A stretch of DNA of 64,000 bases from Grimontia kaedaensis (GTDB lineage: Bacteria > Pseudomonadota > Gammaproteobacteria > Enterobacterales > Vibrionaceae). The DNA lies in the NCBI RefSeq assembly GCF_023746615.1, contig NZ_CP082275.1, forward strand, positions 2,604,001 through 2,668,000, read 5' to 3'. Below the pieces are notes generated by a model, which did not search any database, was not told the origin of the DNA, and saw only the letters and a list, made by a program, of their open reading frames with translations. This document shows positions 50,980-59,164 of the stretch, piece after piece; within the stretch, counting starts at the first letter, position 1, and every line of letters starts with the position of its first letter. The translations under genes and the position numbers were made by a program.

Positions 50980-52236
50980 ATGTCAAAAAAACTATCAAGA
51001 AGCGCCCTTGCGGTTGCCATTGCTCTCACCGCCCCAAGTGCTTGGAGCGCGGGTTTTCAGGTATCAGAACATTCTGCTAGCGGATTAGGCAGAGCTTATG
51101 CAGGTGAAGCGGCTATTGCCGACAATGCATCGATCATCGGCCGAAACCCGGCTCAAATGACAATGTTCGAAGAAAGCCAAGCCTCCGGTGCCATTCACAT
51201 TGTTAATCCCGAAATCGATGTCACCGACACCAATAGCGGCCAAAAAGCGTCTGACGTTGCGCCTATGCAACTTGTTCCTGCTTCTTATTACGTCAGCCCT
51301 ATCAATGACAAATGGGCTTGGGGTGTTGGCCTTTACACCGTGTACGGCGTTGCTACAGATTATCCGGATGCGTTTCAGGCAGGTGATGCTGCGGGTGACA
51401 CCTCTCTCGCAAGCGTCAATCTCAACCCTTCAATCGCATACAGAGTCAATGACCAATTGAGCTTGGGTGTTGGCGCAAACATTGTGTACGCCATCGCTGA
51501 GTTGAACCGCCACCTTGGCGGCACTGCTCCCCTATTTGGTGACTCCTTCACTGCCAGTGACAAATTGATCAGTATGGAAGGCGACACATGGGGATTTGGT
51601 TGGAATGTCGGCGCGCTGTTTGAACTCGACGAGAATAACCGATTTGGCATTGCTTACCGCTCAGAAGTTGAACTCGATTTTGAAGGAGATTTTACCGACC
51701 ATCGAGGCTCAGTGACAGGTACCGTTGGAAACAAGGTAACTGGTAATTTGTCCGTCCCTCTTCCTGCAATTGCAGAGCTATCCGGTTTCCATCAGGTACG
51801 TGATGATTTAGCTGTTCACTACAGCATGATGTGGAGCCAATGGAGCTCATTTACCGAACTCAGAGCAACCGGAAGCGAATGTGCTGCTGATGATATTCAG
51901 GGTGTGTGCTTCCAAAAAGATGAAGACTACAAAAGTGTATTCCGTTGGTCCATTGGCACAACCTATGACGTGTCCGATACGTGGACGCTCCGTGCGGGTT
52001 TTGCTTATGACGAAAAAGCCGGTAAATCCACTCTCAGCATCCCTGATTCAGACAGATATTGGTACTCCGCAGGAGCAACTTATCGCTACTCTCCGTCGCT
52101 CACATTTGATGCTGGCGTCACTTACATTGCGAGTAAGTCAGGCACATTTACTGAAAGCACACGCATCGGAGAACGAGAATTTGACTCAAAAGGTGCAGCA
52201 TACATTGGCGCACTTCAAGCCAACTACACGTTCTAA
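50980..52236 (+). CDS. fadL: FadL-family outer-membrane protein (copy 2), VolA partner
   Basis: A 418-residue FadL-type barrel. The start is ATG 50980 with GAGAGG five bases upstream; it begins MSKKLSRSALAVAIAL with a signal peptide ending WSA-G. The hatch FQVSEHSASGLGRAYAGEAAIADNA and IGRNPAQMTMF match copy 1. The C-terminal Phe is in LQANYTF. It is 23 bp upstream of volA, a linkage known in V. cholerae, where VolA releases fatty acids from lysophosphatidylcholine and FadL imports them. Confidence 0.92.
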   Translation: MSKKLSRSALAVAIALTAPSAWSAGFQVSEHSASGLGRAYAGEAAIADNASIIGRNPAQMTMFEESQASGAIHIVNPEIDVTDTNSGQKASDVAPMQLVPASYYVSPINDKWAWGVGLYTVYGVATDYPDAFQAGDAAGDTSLASVNLNPSIAYRVNDQLSLGVGANIVYAIAELNRHLGGTAPLFGDSFTASDKLISMEGDTWGFGWNVGALFELDENNRFGIAYRSEVELDFEGDFTDHRGSVTGTVGNKVTGNLSVPLPAIAELSGFHQVRDDLAVHYSMMWSQWSSFTELRATGSECAADDIQGVCFQKDEDYKSVFRWSIGTTYDVSDTWTLRAGFAYDEKAGKSTLSIPDSDRYWYSAGATYRYSPSLTFDAGVTYIASKSGTFTESTRIGEREFDSKGAAYIGALQANYTF

Positions 52237-52259
52237 GCACAATTGCAGGAGACTTAAAT

Positions 52260-54605
52260 ATGTATAAAGGACTAATTGTGAACAAAAAGCTCGTTGTGCT
52301 TGCCGTGTCATCAGCCTTGGGTTTGACCGCTTGTGGCGGAGAAGCCGAACTAAGCGGCGGAACAACAAACAACAGTTATGAAGACTACATTCAGGAAAGC
52401 CTGAAATCACCAACGCAAATTGATTTTCAGCTTGCTGGTGCGGGTTCTAATGTCCCAGGGCCGAGCTTTATCTTGATGAACCAAACTGACGGAACATTAG
52501 ATATTCCAACTGGAGGTGACAACGCACTCTCCAACCCCGCTGCAGCGATGGGAACCATGGATGGTTGGCCAGTATCCATGCCGATGGTTTTGTCATTTAA
52601 GGGAGCAGGCTTAGCAGACGGTTTTGCCACTACCGGCATTAGCATTGTGAAACTGACCGAAGGTCTGACCGATGAAAATCCGAGCGTCGAACGTGTTCTT
52701 CAGGTCGGTGTGGACTTCAACGTTATGACAAGCGCGGATTCAGATAGTGCTGTTGTGATATTCACACAACCATTAGAGGCTTCTTCAGAGTATGCGTTTG
52801 CAATCACCAATGCATTCACTGACACCAATGGCGAAGCCGTGGGCATGACAAGTTCATACGCCACTTTAATATCGCAAACCAACCCAACGGTTGTAGACTC
52901 ACTCAAAGCAGCAAGCGCTGTCACCCAAGGGGTCAATGCGATCTTTGCAGCGACTGGTATTCAACCTGAAGACATCGTTTACAGTTCTTGGTTCTCAACC
53001 CAATCTGTTGGCAACACTCTCTATGCCACGAAAGCGGCCATCGCTACAGGAGCTGAAGCAGGTAACTTCAATACGGTATGGAAGGGTTCTGCAAATCCAA
53101 ATGGTGTAGATATGTCACAGGCATATCTGATGTCTGTACCTGCATCAGGCCAAGACTACGCAGCAGCTATACAGGCTGATTCGAACTTTTCCGCGTTTGT
53201 GGACCCAGATGGTACTGTTGCGCCAGCACTCATCGGTGCTTATGCAGCGGGTACGGTAACAGTCACAAACGGAACAGTGAAACTACCCTACTTCCTAGAA
53301 AAAGATGCATCTTCTTGGAACACCACTCCTTTTGAATCAGGAATGCCAAGTTTGGCGGTTATCTCTAGCGCTCTAAGTGATACTGGCGAAGCGAGTACTG
53401 TCACACAGCAACTGGTGCAAGCGGGTATTGATGTTTCAAAGCTAACTGACGACACCAGTGAACAACTTAAGCTTATTGGCTTAACTCTCGAAAATAGCAC
53501 AGGTTCGCAGTTAGATTCAGAGCGTGTCATTACAGGGTACAGCCCAGTTCCTCAGGTCAAGTCTCTGGATGATGTGCCATTTATCCTGTTCACGCCAACA
53601 ACAACAACAGGCGCAATGGAACTAGTGATCTATCAGCATGGTATCACTTCTGCCAAAGAAAGTGCCTATGCCTTTGCCGCTAACCTCATCAACGGCGCTA
53701 AAGGTTTAGGTAAAGATATTGCTATTTTGGCAATAGACCAGCCTATCCATGGTGAACGAAGCCTAGATGCAACTCGCTCAGCAAATGTTGACCCAACGAA
53801 CTATCTAAATCTCTCTTACTTGCCTGTAGGACGTGACAACTTACGCCAAAGTATTTTGGACAACGTGGGGCTTAGGGCTGCAGTTTCGATTTCTCAAGGT
53901 GCTGGTCTCTTTGGGAGTACGCCACTAGCGACCCTCGATGATACAACAACCAATAGTCCTTCATTATTCGGTCATTCACTGGGAGGAATTACGGGTTTCG
54001 GAACGGTTGCTACTGCCAACAATACGCTGGGTAGTGCTGACGCAGATAACTTGTTCAAGTATTCGCGCATTGCTGCTGCAAATACTGGCGGCCAAATAGT
54101 GAACCTTTTGATTGCTTCAGGATCTTTTGGACCTTTGATTGTGGACACGGTAACTGCGGGTGTTTCCGATGCTGAAAAAGAAGGCGTCCTGAATCAGTTT
54201 GCCTACGCTGCGCAAACTGTTCTCGATACCGTGGATCCTCTCAACCTTGTTAGCCTAAATGATGCCACAGAGACAAACGTTTTGAATGGCCTACCTATCT
54301 ACATGCAGCAGGTAAAAGACGACGATACTGTCCCCAACTCTGTAGCAACTGCGCCGTTTGCCGGCACTATTCCATTGGCAACAATCTTGGGTTTGAATGA
54401 GGTCACCCAAGCATCGACTGCAACGAGCGGTGGTCGCAACTTCACCAAGTTTAGTAATGTTGGCCATCACAGCTCTGTGATTGCGCCTCAAGATGTAAAC
54501 TTGGCAGATCTTAGCCATACCACTGAGATGCAATCTCAACTTGTGCAATTCTTAACCGGTGTAGCTGAAGACTTTACTGTCGCTGACTCCAGTGTGCTTG
54601 AATAA
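52260..54605 (+). CDS. volA: VolA-family outer-membrane lysophospholipase lipoprotein
   Basis: A 781-residue surface lipoprotein of the Vibrio VolA family. The signal peptide ends in lipobox LTAC, with C25 to be acylated; AGGAG precedes ATG 52260. The alpha/beta-hydrolase nucleophile elbow is GHSLGG (in SLFGHSLGGITGFG), and the oxyanion region is YQHGITSAKES. Candidate acid and His are in DDDTVPNS and SNVGHHSS. VolA cleaves fatty acids from lysophosphatidylcholine. The neighbouring fadL supplies uptake. The length fits known VolA proteins (around 790 residues). Confidence 0.92.
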   Translation: MYKGLIVNKKLVVLAVSSALGLTACGGEAELSGGTTNNSYEDYIQESLKSPTQIDFQLAGAGSNVPGPSFILMNQTDGTLDIPTGGDNALSNPAAAMGTMDGWPVSMPMVLSFKGAGLADGFATTGISIVKLTEGLTDENPSVERVLQVGVDFNVMTSADSDSAVVIFTQPLEASSEYAFAITNAFTDTNGEAVGMTSSYATLISQTNPTVVDSLKAASAVTQGVNAIFAATGIQPEDIVYSSWFSTQSVGNTLYATKAAIATGAEAGNFNTVWKGSANPNGVDMSQAYLMSVPASGQDYAAAIQADSNFSAFVDPDGTVAPALIGAYAAGTVTVTNGTVKLPYFLEKDASSWNTTPFESGMPSLAVISSALSDTGEASTVTQQLVQAGIDVSKLTDDTSEQLKLIGLTLENSTGSQLDSERVITGYSPVPQVKSLDDVPFILFTPTTTTGAMELVIYQHGITSAKESAYAFAANLINGAKGLGKDIAILAIDQPIHGERSLDATRSANVDPTNYLNLSYLPVGRDNLRQSILDNVGLRAAVSISQGAGLFGSTPLATLDDTTTNSPSLFGHSLGGITGFGTVATANNTLGSADADNLFKYSRIAAANTGGQIVNLLIASGSFGPLIVDTVTAGVSDAEKEGVLNQFAYAAQTVLDTVDPLNLVSLNDATETNVLNGLPIYMQQVKDDDTVPNSVATAPFAGTIPLATILGLNEVTQASTATSGGRNFTKFSNVGHHSSVIAPQDVNLADLSHTTEMQSQLVQFLTGVAEDFTVADSSVLE

Positions 54606-54626
54606 GTTCTAATCAGTAGAAATATC

Positions 54627-54656
54627 GAAAGGCCAGCCCCCGCTGGCCTTTTTTAT
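54627..54656 (+). terminator. Intrinsic terminator after volA
   Basis: Stem AAGGCCAGC (54629-54637) with GCTGGCCTT (54642-54650), loop CCCC, then T residues. Confidence 0.9.
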
Positions 54657-54773
54657 CTCCTAGCCAATTCCTTTCAAATTCCCCTCGACAATGTAAAAAA
54701 TATCAGCAAACTGTGATCTTCGTCTTTTTGGGATAGATTTTGCCCCGTTGGGTGTTTGTAGGGATAGGAAGTA

Positions 54774-56096
54774 ATGAATCCAGTTGTTATTGCTGTTTGC
54801 GTGATGCTGGCGTTGGCACTTTTAAGAGTCAACGTGGTGGTTGCGCTAACATTTAGTGCCGTCTTGGGCGGTATGGTCAGTGGTCTAACACTGCCCGAAA
54901 CCATTTCTGCGTTTGAAGGTGGCTTAGGTGGTGGTGCAACCATCGCACTGAGTTACGCTATGTTGGGCACCTTTGCAGTAGCGATTAGCCGCTCAGGTAT
55001 CACGGATCTTTTGGCGCAATCCGTTGTGAAGAAACTGAATGGCAAAGAAAATCACCATGCTTCTTCAGCGCTGAAATACATGGTGCTTGTGGCTCTTGGC
55101 CTGTTGGCAATCTCGTCCCAGAACGTGATTCCCGTACACATCGCTTTTATCCCTATTGTGATTCCACCTTTGCTGCATGTGTTTGCCAATCTGAATCTTG
55201 ACCGTCGATTGGTGGCCTGTGTGCTGACCTTTGGTTTGATCACTCCTTATATGGTGTTGCCAGTAGGTTTCGGCGGCATTTTCCTCAACAACATTCTGCT
55301 GAAGAATTTGCACGATAACGGTTTGGATGTCGTCGGCAGTCAGGTGCCTCAAGCTATGTTGCTACCAGCGGCTGGTATGTTGTTTGGTGTGTTGGTTGCT
55401 GCCTTTGTCAGCTACCGTAAGCCTCGCCACTATTCGGAAGAAAAGATCCTAGCTGCAGAGCCTGAAAAAGCAGAGTTCAAACCGCAGAATATTGTTGTTG
55501 CTGTGATTGCTATCGCCGCCGCACTGGGTGTTCAGCTCACCACTGGCTCTATGATAGTCGGTGCACTTGCTGGCTTTATGGTGTTTACCTTTGGCGGTGT
55601 CATTAAGTGGAAAGATACGCAAGACGTGTTCACCCGCGGCGTTCACATGATGGCGATGATAGGCTTTATCATGATTTCTGCAGCAGGTTTCGCGGCAGTG
55701 ATGAAAGCGACTGGCGGTGTAGAAACACTGGTTGCTTCTCTGGCATCCACCATTGGTGACAACAAACCGCTGGCAGCGCTGTTGATGTTGGTCGTTGGCC
55801 TTCTGGTGACTATGGGTATCGGTTCTTCGTTTTCAACGATTCCGATTATCGCCACCATTTACGTGCCACTGGCATTAGCGTTTGGCTTCTCACCGATGGC
55901 GACCATTGCCTTGGTCGGTACTGCTGCAGCCTTGGGTGATGCGGGCTCTCCAGCTTCCGACTCAACCTTGGGCCCAACTTCAGGTCTGAACGCCGATGGT
56001 CAGCACGAGCACATCTGGGATACCGTGGTGCCAACATTTATACACTACAACCTGCCGCTGATTGCGTTTGGTTGGATTGCAGCAATTACGCTGTAG
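54774..56096 (+). CDS. Na+/H+ antiporter-family membrane transporter
   Basis: A 440-residue polytopic inner-membrane protein of about 11-12 helices, related to the Na_H_antiport_1 (NhaC-like) superfamily. Conserved stretches are SYAMLGTFAVAISRSG, ISSQNVIPVHIAFIPI and MGIGSSFSTIPIIATIYVPLA. The GDAGSPASDSTLGPTSGLN block near the C terminus is highly characteristic. Some members transport amino acids rather than Na+. It is monocistronic, followed by a terminator, and unrelated in detail to the NhaC gene at 59165. Confidence 0.85.
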   Translation: MNPVVIAVCVMLALALLRVNVVVALTFSAVLGGMVSGLTLPETISAFEGGLGGGATIALSYAMLGTFAVAISRSGITDLLAQSVVKKLNGKENHHASSALKYMVLVALGLLAISSQNVIPVHIAFIPIVIPPLLHVFANLNLDRRLVACVLTFGLITPYMVLPVGFGGIFLNNILLKNLHDNGLDVVGSQVPQAMLLPAAGMLFGVLVAAFVSYRKPRHYSEEKILAAEPEKAEFKPQNIVVAVIAIAAALGVQLTTGSMIVGALAGFMVFTFGGVIKWKDTQDVFTRGVHMMAMIGFIMISAAGFAAVMKATGGVETLVASLASTIGDNKPLAALLMLVVGLLVTMGIGSSFSTIPIIATIYVPLALAFGFSPMATIALVGTAAALGDAGSPASDSTLGPTSGLNADGQHEHIWDTVVPTFIHYNLPLIAFGWIAAITL

Positions 56097-56112
56097 CCAG
56101 AGTGACATATAC

Positions 56113-56145
56113 AAAAAAGCCGCTGATTTGTCAGCGGCTTTTTTT
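56113..56145. terminator. Bidirectional terminator between the antiporter gene and grxD
   Basis: Stem AAGCCGCTGA (56117-56126) with TCAGCGGCTT (56131-56140), flanked by A and T runs. Confidence 0.9.
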
Positions 56146-56159
56146 GAGAAGGAAAACAC

Positions 56160-56498
56160 TTAGCTGTTTTCTTCTGCGTCGCGGCGTGTCGCTGCGTTTT
56201 TGATCAAAGGCTGAAGCTCACCCTTCTGGAACATTTCCAGGATGATGTCACAACCGCCGATCAGCTCACCATCAATCCACAGTTGTGGGAAAGTTGGCCA
56301 CTGCGCGTAGATTGGCAGCTCAGCACGGATATCCGGGTTTTGCAGGATATCGACGTACGCAAATTTCTCACCACACGCCATCAGCGCTTGGCTAGCCTGA
56401 GAAGAAAAGCCACAGCTAGGCAGCTTCGGCGAGCCTTTCATGTAAAGCAGGATTGCGTTCTCTTCAATCTGCTGTTTGATTTTATCAATAGTTTCCAT
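56160..56498 (-). CDS. grxD: Monothiol glutaredoxin Grx4
   Basis: A 112-residue monothiol glutaredoxin that carries [2Fe-2S] clusters with BolA-type partners. The active-site motif is CGFS in MKGSPKLPSCGFSSQAS. WPTFPQLWIDGELIGGCDII is the glutathione/Fe-S binding region. The start METIDKIKQQIEENA at 56498 follows AGGAAG and aligns with E. coli. Eleven upstream in-frame codons are not supported. It is divergent from sodB, linking two iron/redox genes. Confidence 0.96.
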   Translation of the reverse strand: METIDKIKQQIEENAILLYMKGSPKLPSCGFSSQASQALMACGEKFAYVDILQNPDIRAELPIYAQWPTFPQLWIDGELIGGCDIILEMFQKGELQPLIKNAATRRDAEENS

Positions 56499-56719
56499 TA
56501 CTTCCTCGAACACCAAGTGTGATGATGACAACGATTCTAACTGTGTTAGCGAAGGAAAAAAACGCCTAAAATCTCTAGGGTCAAATTCCGCCGCTTTTTT
56601 TAAAATTATTCTTTTAATAAAGTAAAAACTTGCTAAACTGTTTCGCAGTCGGTCTATAAGTAGATTCGTTCACTTATGGGTACAACCTAGAGTGTACGAT
56701 AAATCTACAGGAAGCAATA

Positions 56720-56806
56720 ATGTCAGGGGGCGACCCCGCCTATCATGGAGAATCGAGTAATGGCATTTCAACTACCAGCTCTTCCTTACGAGAAAAACGC
56801 GCTTGA
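56720..56806 (+). CDS. Candidate upstream ORF overlapping the sodB start (28 codons)
   Basis: ATG at 56720 has AGGAAG six bases upstream, a better ribosome site than that of sodB. It encodes MSGGDPAYHGESSNG... and stops at 56806, inside sodB in another frame. A small hairpin GGGG-CGA-CCCC sits right after its start. It could be a translational leader or simply chance; nothing homologous is recognised. Confidence 0.3.
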   Translation: MSGGDPAYHGESSNGISTTSSSLREKRA

Positions 56807-57344
56807 GCCACATATCTCTCAAGAGACTCTGGAATTCCACCACGGTAAACACCACAACACTTACGTTGTTAAGCTGAACGGCCTGATCGAAGGTACTGAG
56901 CTTGAGAACAAATCTCTGGAAGAGATCGTTAAGACTTCTACTGGCGGTGTTTTCAACAACGCAGCGCAAATCTGGAACCACACTTTCTACTGGCACTGCC
57001 TGAGCCCAAATGGCGGCGGCGAGCCTACTGGTGATGTTGCAGATGCAATCGCTAAATCTTTCGGTTCTTTCGAAGAGTTCAAAGCGAAATTCACAGATTC
57101 AGCAATCAACAACTTCGGTTCTTCTTGGACTTGGCTGGTGAAGAAAGCTGACGGTTCTCTGGACATCGTTAACACTTCAAACGCAGCAACCCCACTGACT
57201 GAAGACGGTGTAACTCCGCTGCTGACTGTTGACCTGTGGGAACACGCTTACTACATCGATTACCGCAACCTGCGTCCAGACTACATGAATGCATTCTGGG
57301 CACTGGTTAACTGGGAATTCGTAGCACAGAACCTGGCTGCTTAA
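56760..57344 (+). CDS. sodB: Superoxide dismutase [Fe]
   Basis: A 194-residue cytoplasmic Fe-SOD. The start MAFQLPALPYEKNALEPHIS matches E. coli SodB. The first metal His is in FHHGKHHNTYV, the second in WNHTFYWHCL, and the last ligands are in VDLWEHAYYIDYRN (Asp and His). GGAG at 56747-56750 precedes the ATG. In E. coli, sodB mRNA is controlled by RyhB near the start; the GC-rich hairpin and overlapping frame here may serve a similar purpose, but that is inference. Confidence 0.97.
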   Translation: MAFQLPALPYEKNALEPHISQETLEFHHGKHHNTYVVKLNGLIEGTELENKSLEEIVKTSTGGVFNNAAQIWNHTFYWHCLSPNGGGEPTGDVADAIAKSFGSFEEFKAKFTDSAINNFGSSWTWLVKKADGSLDIVNTSNAATPLTEDGVTPLLTVDLWEHAYYIDYRNLRPDYMNAFWALVNWEFVAQNLAA

Positions 57345-57373
57345 TTCCAAGTTAAACGCTAAAGCATTGATAG

Positions 57374-57402
57374 ATACCTCGCCTCGGCGGGGTATTTTTT
57401 TG
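57374..57402 (+). terminator. Intrinsic terminator after sodB
   Basis: Stem ATACCTCGC (57374-57382) with GCGGGGTAT (57387-57395, one G-U pair), then T residues. Confidence 0.85.
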
Positions 57403-57420
57403 CGTGTTTACTAAGGGCAC

Positions 57421-57450
57421 AAAAAAGCCGCTGTAGTCAGCGGCTTTTGT
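57421..57450 (-). terminator. Intrinsic terminator after asd
   Basis: Stem AAAAGCCGCTG (57423-57433) with CAGCGGCTTTT (57438-57448). On the minus strand the tail is TTTTTT. Confidence 0.88.
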
Positions 57451-57468
57451 TCAATCTGAAAGTCGCGT

Positions 57469-58587
57469 TTACGCCACTTCAGAAAGGATGATGCGCAGTG
57501 TACGACGCAGCGGCTCAGCTGCACCCCAAAGCAATTGGTCACCCACGGTGAATGCGTTAAGGAAGTCGTTACCCATCGCCATCTTACGCAGACGGCCAAC
57601 AGGAACAGACAGTGTACCGGTCACTTTGGTTGGAGAAAGCTCTTGCACCGTGATATCACGCTCGTTCGGGATCACTTTTACCCAATCGTTGTGTGATGCA
57701 ATGATGCTTTCAATTTCATCCATTGGCACATCTTTCTTCAGCTTCAGTGTCAGTGCCTGGCTGTGACAACGCATTGCACCGATACGCACACAAGTACCGT
57801 CGATAGGTACTGGGCTGTCTTGAATGCCAAGGATCTTGTTGGTCTCAACCGTCCCTTTCCACTCTTCTTTGCTCTGACCGTTCTCACGTTTCACGTCAAT
57901 CCAAGGGATCAGTGAGCCCGCCAGCGGAGCGCCGAACTCAGACGTTGGGAAATCACCAGAACGCATGGTTTCAGCAACCTTGCGGTCGATATCCAGAATA
58001 GATGTAGCAGGGTTTGCCAGATCCATGCTGACAGCGTCGTTGATGGTGCCCATCTGGGAGATAAGCTCACGCATGTTTTTCGCGCCTGCACCCGATGCCG
58101 CTTGATACGTTTGCGCGGTCATCCACTCAACCAAGCCTTCTTGGTACAGACCACCTACTGCCATTAGCATCAGGCTGACAGTACAGTTACCGCCCACATA
58201 GGCTTTGGTGCCTTTGTGAATGCCTTCTTGAATTTGTTTGAAGTTCACTGGATCCAGTGTGATGATCGCATCATCTTTCATACGCAGCGTAGAGGCTGCA
58301 TCAATCCAGAAACCTTTCCAGCCAGCCGCCAGCAGTTTTGGATAGACCGCTTCGGTGTAGCTGCCACCCTGACAGGTAATGACGATATCCAGCGTTTTCA
58401 GGCTTTCGATATCGAATGCATCTTGCAGCATTCCCGCATCTTTGCCGTAATTTGGCGCTGGGATGCCTACTTGAGAGGTGCTGTAGAATACTGGCTCGAT
58501 AACGTCGAAATCGCCTTCTTCTACCATGCGTTGCATCAGTACGGATCCAACCATACCGCGCCAGCCGACTAAACCTACTCTTTTCAT
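57469..58587 (-). CDS. asd: Aspartate-semialdehyde dehydrogenase
   Basis: A 372-residue NADPH-dependent enzyme that makes aspartate semialdehyde for lysine, diaminopimelate, threonine and methionine synthesis. The Rossmann motif VGWRGMVGSVLMQRM is N-terminal. The active-site Cys is in VGGNCTVSLM. RIGAMRCHSQALT and the C-terminal VGDQLLWGAAEPLRRTLR are conserved with E. coli Asd. ATG 58587 gives MKRVGLVGW; a GTG two codons upstream is closer to AAGGAG and could be used. It is monocistronic. Confidence 0.96.
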   Translation of the reverse strand: MKRVGLVGWRGMVGSVLMQRMVEEGDFDVIEPVFYSTSQVGIPAPNYGKDAGMLQDAFDIESLKTLDIVITCQGGSYTEAVYPKLLAAGWKGFWIDAASTLRMKDDAIITLDPVNFKQIQEGIHKGTKAYVGGNCTVSLMLMAVGGLYQEGLVEWMTAQTYQAASGAGAKNMRELISQMGTINDAVSMDLANPATSILDIDRKVAETMRSGDFPTSEFGAPLAGSLIPWIDVKRENGQSKEEWKGTVETNKILGIQDSPVPIDGTCVRIGAMRCHSQALTLKLKKDVPMDEIESIIASHNDWVKVIPNERDITVQELSPTKVTGTLSVPVGRLRKMAMGNDFLNAFTVGDQLLWGAAEPLRRTLRIILSEVA

Positions 58588-58593
58588 TCGCAC

Positions 58594-59164
58594 TCACACT
58601 CCTTGTAATAAAATTCTCAGCCTATATTGAAAAGTCACAACACAAATAACAAGCGAAAACTGCGCATATTTGTATCGGCAAAGAACTAAAAATAAATCGT
58701 AACGGACAAAGGGCACAACGGGCCACGATAATACGACGCACTGCAAGCGTACAGAGAGATCCTTAAGGCGTTTTTAGACAGCGGAGGGATCAGAACAATG
58801 TGTCTTCAGTGAGGACATCTCGCCGTGACGGAATATTAACGCTATCGCGTCATGCCAAGGTCATCAATGTAACAAATATACAAACATCAGTAAAACGAGA
58901 ACCAAACAGCAGCACGCCTATCCCGCCAACAAAAAAATCACACTAAAATAACGCCCCGTCAAATGCGATAACATCCGGTGCGCAAAGGTCACAGAAACTA
59001 AAATACTTGTTCCCCGTACTCACCCTCTTTCGATAAAGTACCCGCCGCCGCCAGGAAGGTAGCTTTCAAGCCCATAGACAGTGTTCACTTCACTACCCTC
59101 TGCCAACAGGCAATAGGTATCTCAGGCAGGAGCCACAGGGCCAAACTCAAAAAAGGTTTGAACT
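58594..59164. other. Divergent promoter region between asd and nhaC
   Basis: About 570 bp with no credible gene. It should hold both promoters and leaders. Near nhaC there are pairing segments (CTCTGCC at 59097 with GGCAGGAG at 59125) that suggest a structured leader. I looked for lysine, glycine and Mn-type riboswitch cores and did not find them. Confidence 0.4.

Noticed and set aside
59090..59140. Glycine riboswitch-like phrase CTCAGGCA
   Set aside because: The required ACCGAAG-type core and tandem aptamer layout are absent.
58920..59164. Lysine riboswitch upstream of nhaC
   Set aside because: Lysine riboswitches occur before some NhaC-type genes, but the conserved cores (AGAGG-GC, GCCGAAG) are missing on this strand.
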